NCBI RefSeq assembly: GCF_001667945.1
Contig: NZ_LZJK01000161.1
Coordinates: 1 to 51,744, forward strand
Source: Mycolicibacter sinensis
Lineage (GTDB): Bacteria > Actinomycetota > Actinomycetes > Mycobacteriales > Mycobacteriaceae
Reading direction: 5' to 3'
Length of the DNA: 51,744 nt
Of the stretch, positions 49,262 to 51,744 are shown piece by piece (the first letter of the stretch is position 1; each line of letters begins with the position of its first letter). Made by a program: the position numbers and the translations under genes. The notes below the pieces were generated by a model that worked only from the letters and a program-made list of their open reading frames with translations, was not told where the DNA came from and did not search any database.

Positions 49262-49841
49262 ACGGCTGTTCGGGGAAGGCCGTGCTCGCGGCGCCGGCGA
49301 AGCGGCCCGAGTCGAGCGCCTCGAGCAGTTGGGCCGATAGCCACTCGATTACGGCGCGGTCGCGCGGCAGCAGCGCCTGCTCGTACCCGATCAGCAGGTA
49401 CATGCCCCAACTGGCGAACAGGTGGGCCGGACGCTCCTCTCGCAGGACCTGCAGCGCCGACTCGTACATGATGTTGAAGCGTTGCCGGTCCACCTCGGCC
49501 TGCACGGCGTGCACCGTCGGATCCGCCCAGCTCCACGCCCGGATCGCGGCCTCGGCTCCGTGCGGCAGTGCCAGGCCGATCTGGATCAGGCTGTCGAGCC
49601 GTTCGCGGGGGTCCGGCAGGGCCCGTACGAACTCCACGTGCTGGACGGTGCGCTCCTCCAGCCAGTGTTGTACCAGGTCACGGGTGTACACCGGCCAGCT
49701 GGTGAAGTAGTGGTAGAACGAGCCCGTCGTCACCCCGAGTCGGTTGCACACCTCGGCCAGCTTGAGACCGCCGTAGCCCAGTTCGGACAGCACATCGAGA
49801 CCTGTCTCGAAATATGCCTGCCGGGAAAGGACCGCGCCCAT
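49248..49841 (-). CDS. TetR-family regulator
   Basis: 197 residues. The helix-turn-helix LAEVCNRLGVTTGSFYHYFTSW is clear; the C-terminal domain is helical and Trp-rich (AIRAWSWADPTVHAVQ). Its 3' end overlaps the convergent glycosylase gene by 14 bases. Its start faces the second TetR gene across a strong inverted repeat. Target unknown. Confidence 0.85.
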   Translation of the reverse strand: MGAVLSRQAYFETGLDVLSELGYGGLKLAEVCNRLGVTTGSFYHYFTSWPVYTRDLVQHWLEERTVQHVEFVRALPDPRERLDSLIQIGLALPHGAEAAIRAWSWADPTVHAVQAEVDRQRFNIMYESALQVLREERPAHLFASWGMYLLIGYEQALLPRDRAVIEWLSAQLLEALDSGRFAGAASTAFPEQPFTAS

Positions 49842-49862
49842 AAGTCGACTTTAGTTCGCTGG

Positions 49863-49889
49863 ATCCCCCGTGGGAACGTATCGGGGGAT
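49863..49889. promoter_or_regulatory. inverted repeat between two divergent TetR genes
   Basis: ATCCCCCG (49863-49870) and CGGGGGAT (49882-49889) form perfect eight-base arms around an 11-base spacer, just upstream of the minus-strand TetR gene. Likely an operator of one of the two regulators. Confidence 0.6.
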
Positions 49890-49956
49890 ACAGAAGTGAA
49901 TGATCGTAATGGGGAATTTACCGACGAGTAACGGGTGCGGTGACAGAATCTACATC

Positions 49957-50622
49957 GTGCAGGAAGCGGCGTTTCACCGGCTCGGGCGCCCGCGTGGCGC
50001 GCGATCAAACGTGACCCGGGAACGCATCGTGATCGCGGCCAGCGGGGTCTTCGGGGAGTTCGGCTACCACGCGACGACATTTCAGGCGGTTGCTGCCCGC
50101 GCGCATCTGACCCGGCCGGCGATCAACCACTATTTCGCGAGCAAGCAACTGCTCTACCAGGCGGTGCTGAACCGCAACGAGTCGATCCTCGACCACGCCG
50201 TGGAGCGGGCGCGCACCGAGCACGGTCTGATCGCCCGGCTGTCGTCGGTCATCTATGCGTTTGCCCAACTCGGCGAAGAAGACCGCACCGCCGCGGCCTT
50301 CGCCGTCACCGCGGTGCTCGACGCCCAACGAGACCCGCAGCTGCGGGTGTTGGTCGGTGACCTGCAGGGCCCCACCCGGCGGTTCCTCACCGAGACGCTG
50401 ACCGAGGCCATCGACCGGGGGGAACTCGCCACCGCGGCGACGGTCGGCGACCTGACGGAGACGCTGTTGGCGCTGCTGTGGGGACTCGGGTTCTACATGG
50501 CCGCGGTCGGCGACCGTGACGAGTCAGCCGCGGTGATCGCCAACATGCAGGCGCTGCTGGCGAATCGACTCTGGCAGCTGCATCAGCCGGGCCCGCCGGT
50601 TGCCGCCGAAAGCAGTGAATAG
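49957..50622 (+). CDS. TetR-family regulator (Rv0144-like position)
   Basis: 221 residues from GTG at 49957; an upstream ATG at 49900 would add 19 residues of unlikely composition. Helix-turn-helix ATTFQAVAARAHLTRPAINHYFASKQLLY. The C-terminal domain has a hydrophobic ligand pocket segment (ALLWGLGFYMAAVGD). It precedes the methyltransferase gene by 61 bases and may control it. Confidence 0.85.
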   Translation: MQEAAFHRLGRPRGARSNVTRERIVIAASGVFGEFGYHATTFQAVAARAHLTRPAINHYFASKQLLYQAVLNRNESILDHAVERARTEHGLIARLSSVIYAFAQLGEEDRTAAAFAVTAVLDAQRDPQLRVLVGDLQGPTRRFLTETLTEAIDRGELATAATVGDLTETLLALLWGLGFYMAAVGDRDESAAVIANMQALLANRLWQLHQPGPPVAAESSE

Positions 50623-50683
50623 CTCGCCTAACTTTTTCGGTAGCATGGCTTGCGACAGCCACGGCAAGCAAGCGAGGTAACCG

Positions 50684-51619
50684 ATGAGTTCACTGCGTAC
50701 CCATGACGACACCTGGGACATCGCCACCAGCGTCGGTTCGACGGCGGTGATGGTGGCCGCAGCCCGCGCGGTCGAGACCGACAGCCCCGAGGCGCTGATC
50801 TCCGATCCCTACGCCAAACTTCTGGTCGCCAACGCCGGCACCGGCGTATGGGAGACACTGCTCAACGAAGCGCTGATCGACAAGTTAGAGTCCGTCGACC
50901 CCGAGATCGCCGCGGTGTATCACCACATGCGCAACTATCAGGCGGTCCGCACCCACTTCTTCGACGCCTACTTCGCCGCGGCGGTCGACGCCGGTATCCG
51001 CCAGGTGGTGATCCTGGCCTCCGGGCTGGACTCCCGGGCCTACCGGCTGGACTGGCCCGCCGGCACTACCGTCTATGAGATCGACCAGCCGAAGGTCCTG
51101 GCCTACAAGGAGACGACGCTGGCGGCCCACGACGTGACGCCGTCGGTGCCGCGCCGCGCGGTGGCGATCGACCTGCGCCAGGACTGGCCCACCGCGCTGA
51201 TCGGCGCCGGCTTCGACCCGGCGGCCCCGACGGCGTGGCTGGCCGAGGGGCTGCTGATGTACCTGCCGGCCGACGGCCAGGACCGGTTGTTCGAGCAGAT
51301 CACCGCGCTGAGCGCCCCGGGCAGCCGGATCGCGGCGGAGACCGCGGCCAACCACGCCGACGAGCGGCGCCAGGAGATGTCGGAGCGGTTCAAAAAGGTC
51401 GCAGAGCAGATCGGCCTGGAGCAGACCGTGGACGTGCAGGATCTGATCTACCACGACGAGAACCGGGCGGCGGTGTCGGAATGGCTCAACGGGCACGGGT
51501 GGCGTGCCACCGCGCAGCACTCCACCGACGAGATGCGCCGCCTGAACCGCTGGGTGAACGTGCCGATGGGCGACGACGCGCAAGCGTTCGCGGAGTTCGT
51601 CACCGCGGTGCGCAGCTAA
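50684..51619 (+). CDS. SAM-dependent methyltransferase of the mycobacterial TIGR00027/LCM-like family
   Basis: 311 residues. Family landmarks: TWDIATSVGSTAVMVAAARA at the start, LISDPYAKLLV, the SAM site VVILASGLDSRAYRLDWP and VYEIDQPKVLAYK. Many paralogues exist in mycobacteria (Rv0145/Rv0146 in this neighbourhood), and substrates are mostly unknown, perhaps lipids or carboxylates. A GAGG site precedes ATG. Complete and intact. Confidence 0.92.
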   Translation: MSSLRTHDDTWDIATSVGSTAVMVAAARAVETDSPEALISDPYAKLLVANAGTGVWETLLNEALIDKLESVDPEIAAVYHHMRNYQAVRTHFFDAYFAAAVDAGIRQVVILASGLDSRAYRLDWPAGTTVYEIDQPKVLAYKETTLAAHDVTPSVPRRAVAIDLRQDWPTALIGAGFDPAAPTAWLAEGLLMYLPADGQDRLFEQITALSAPGSRIAAETAANHADERRQEMSERFKKVAEQIGLEQTVDVQDLIYHDENRAAVSEWLNGHGWRATAQHSTDEMRRLNRWVNVPMGDDAQAFAEFVTAVRS

Positions 51620-51642
51620 CCGCCGGGGCTGATTCGGCGGTT
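51618..51642 (+). terminator. hairpin at the methyltransferase stop
   Basis: AACCGCC, starting inside the stop codon, pairs perfectly with GGCGGTT over an 11-base loop. No T-run follows, as is common for mycobacterial terminators. The last 100 bases of the window (51643-51744) show no gene. Confidence 0.5.
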
Positions 51643-51744
51643 CAGCGTCGCCTCTCCTTCGTCGAGGCTCGCTGATATAGGTCGAGGTAGGTCCTTCACA
51701 AACGCCTCCGGAGGTGTCAGGAAGGGATCTGTAAGTGATTCCTT

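Overview
The window is high-GC actinobacterial DNA from a mycobacterium (Mycobacterium/Mycolicibacter type). This is shown by a complete type VII secretion locus with PE, PPE and WXG100-like genes, a DesA3-type desaturase, a CYP138-like P450, and the mycobacterial SAM-methyltransferase family. Comparisons with M. tuberculosis (Mtb) gene names are from memory of gene order and protein size and were not searched.

Positions 1-27,900 form an ESX-2 island. The core (2,645-19,560, all minus strand, transcribed right to left) is eccB2, a fused eccC2, PE36, PPE69, esxD, esxC, espG2, a MinD/ParA-like ATPase, eccD2, mycP2, eccE2, eccA2: the order of Mtb Rv3895c to Rv3884c. Beyond eccA2 lie a DUF2694-like fragment cut by the window edge, an EspK-like Pro-rich protein and a YbaB/EspL-like protein. 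Beyond eccB2, in the opposite direction, is a probable toxin/immunity pair: a WXG-like DUF4226 N-terminus joined to an uncharacterised His/Asp/Trp-rich C-terminal domain, followed at once by a lipoprotein. An orphan copy of the toxin promoter and 5' end, decayed fragments, a protease-like exported protein lacking its expected His, and a VapBC pair come next. The island closes with EspJ-like, EspK-like (frameshifted) and membrane-protein genes.

Positions 27,900-38,450 are mixed chromosomal genes: a VOC protein, an alpha/beta hydrolase, an M19-type dipeptidase homologue, a GNAT acetyltransferase, a nitronate-monooxygenase-like flavoprotein, two tandem exported phosphodiesterase/phosphatase paralogues, then a TetR regulator divergent from a ferredoxin-type reductase and a DesA3-like acyl-CoA desaturase, with three matching TetR-type palindromes between them, and a Mop-domain protein.

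Positions 38,490-51,744 follow the Mtb Rv0135c-Rv0146 order: TetR/cyp138 divergon, msrA, an NTF2-like protein, an extended SDR, DUF427, a second NTF2-like protein, an HhH-GPD glycosylase, TetR and a methyltransferase. Between msrA and the NTF2-like gene sits an extra five-gene catabolic-looking operon (VOC, enoyl-CoA hydratase, TetR, hydrolase, P450). The divergent promoter there carries a sequence matching the KstR box, which suggests a link to sterol or related lipid breakdown.

The most novel part is the ESX-2-linked polymorphic toxin/immunity cassette and its orphan 5' copy (19,600-21,500). No tRNA, rRNA, CRISPR array, insertion sequence or replication origin was seen.
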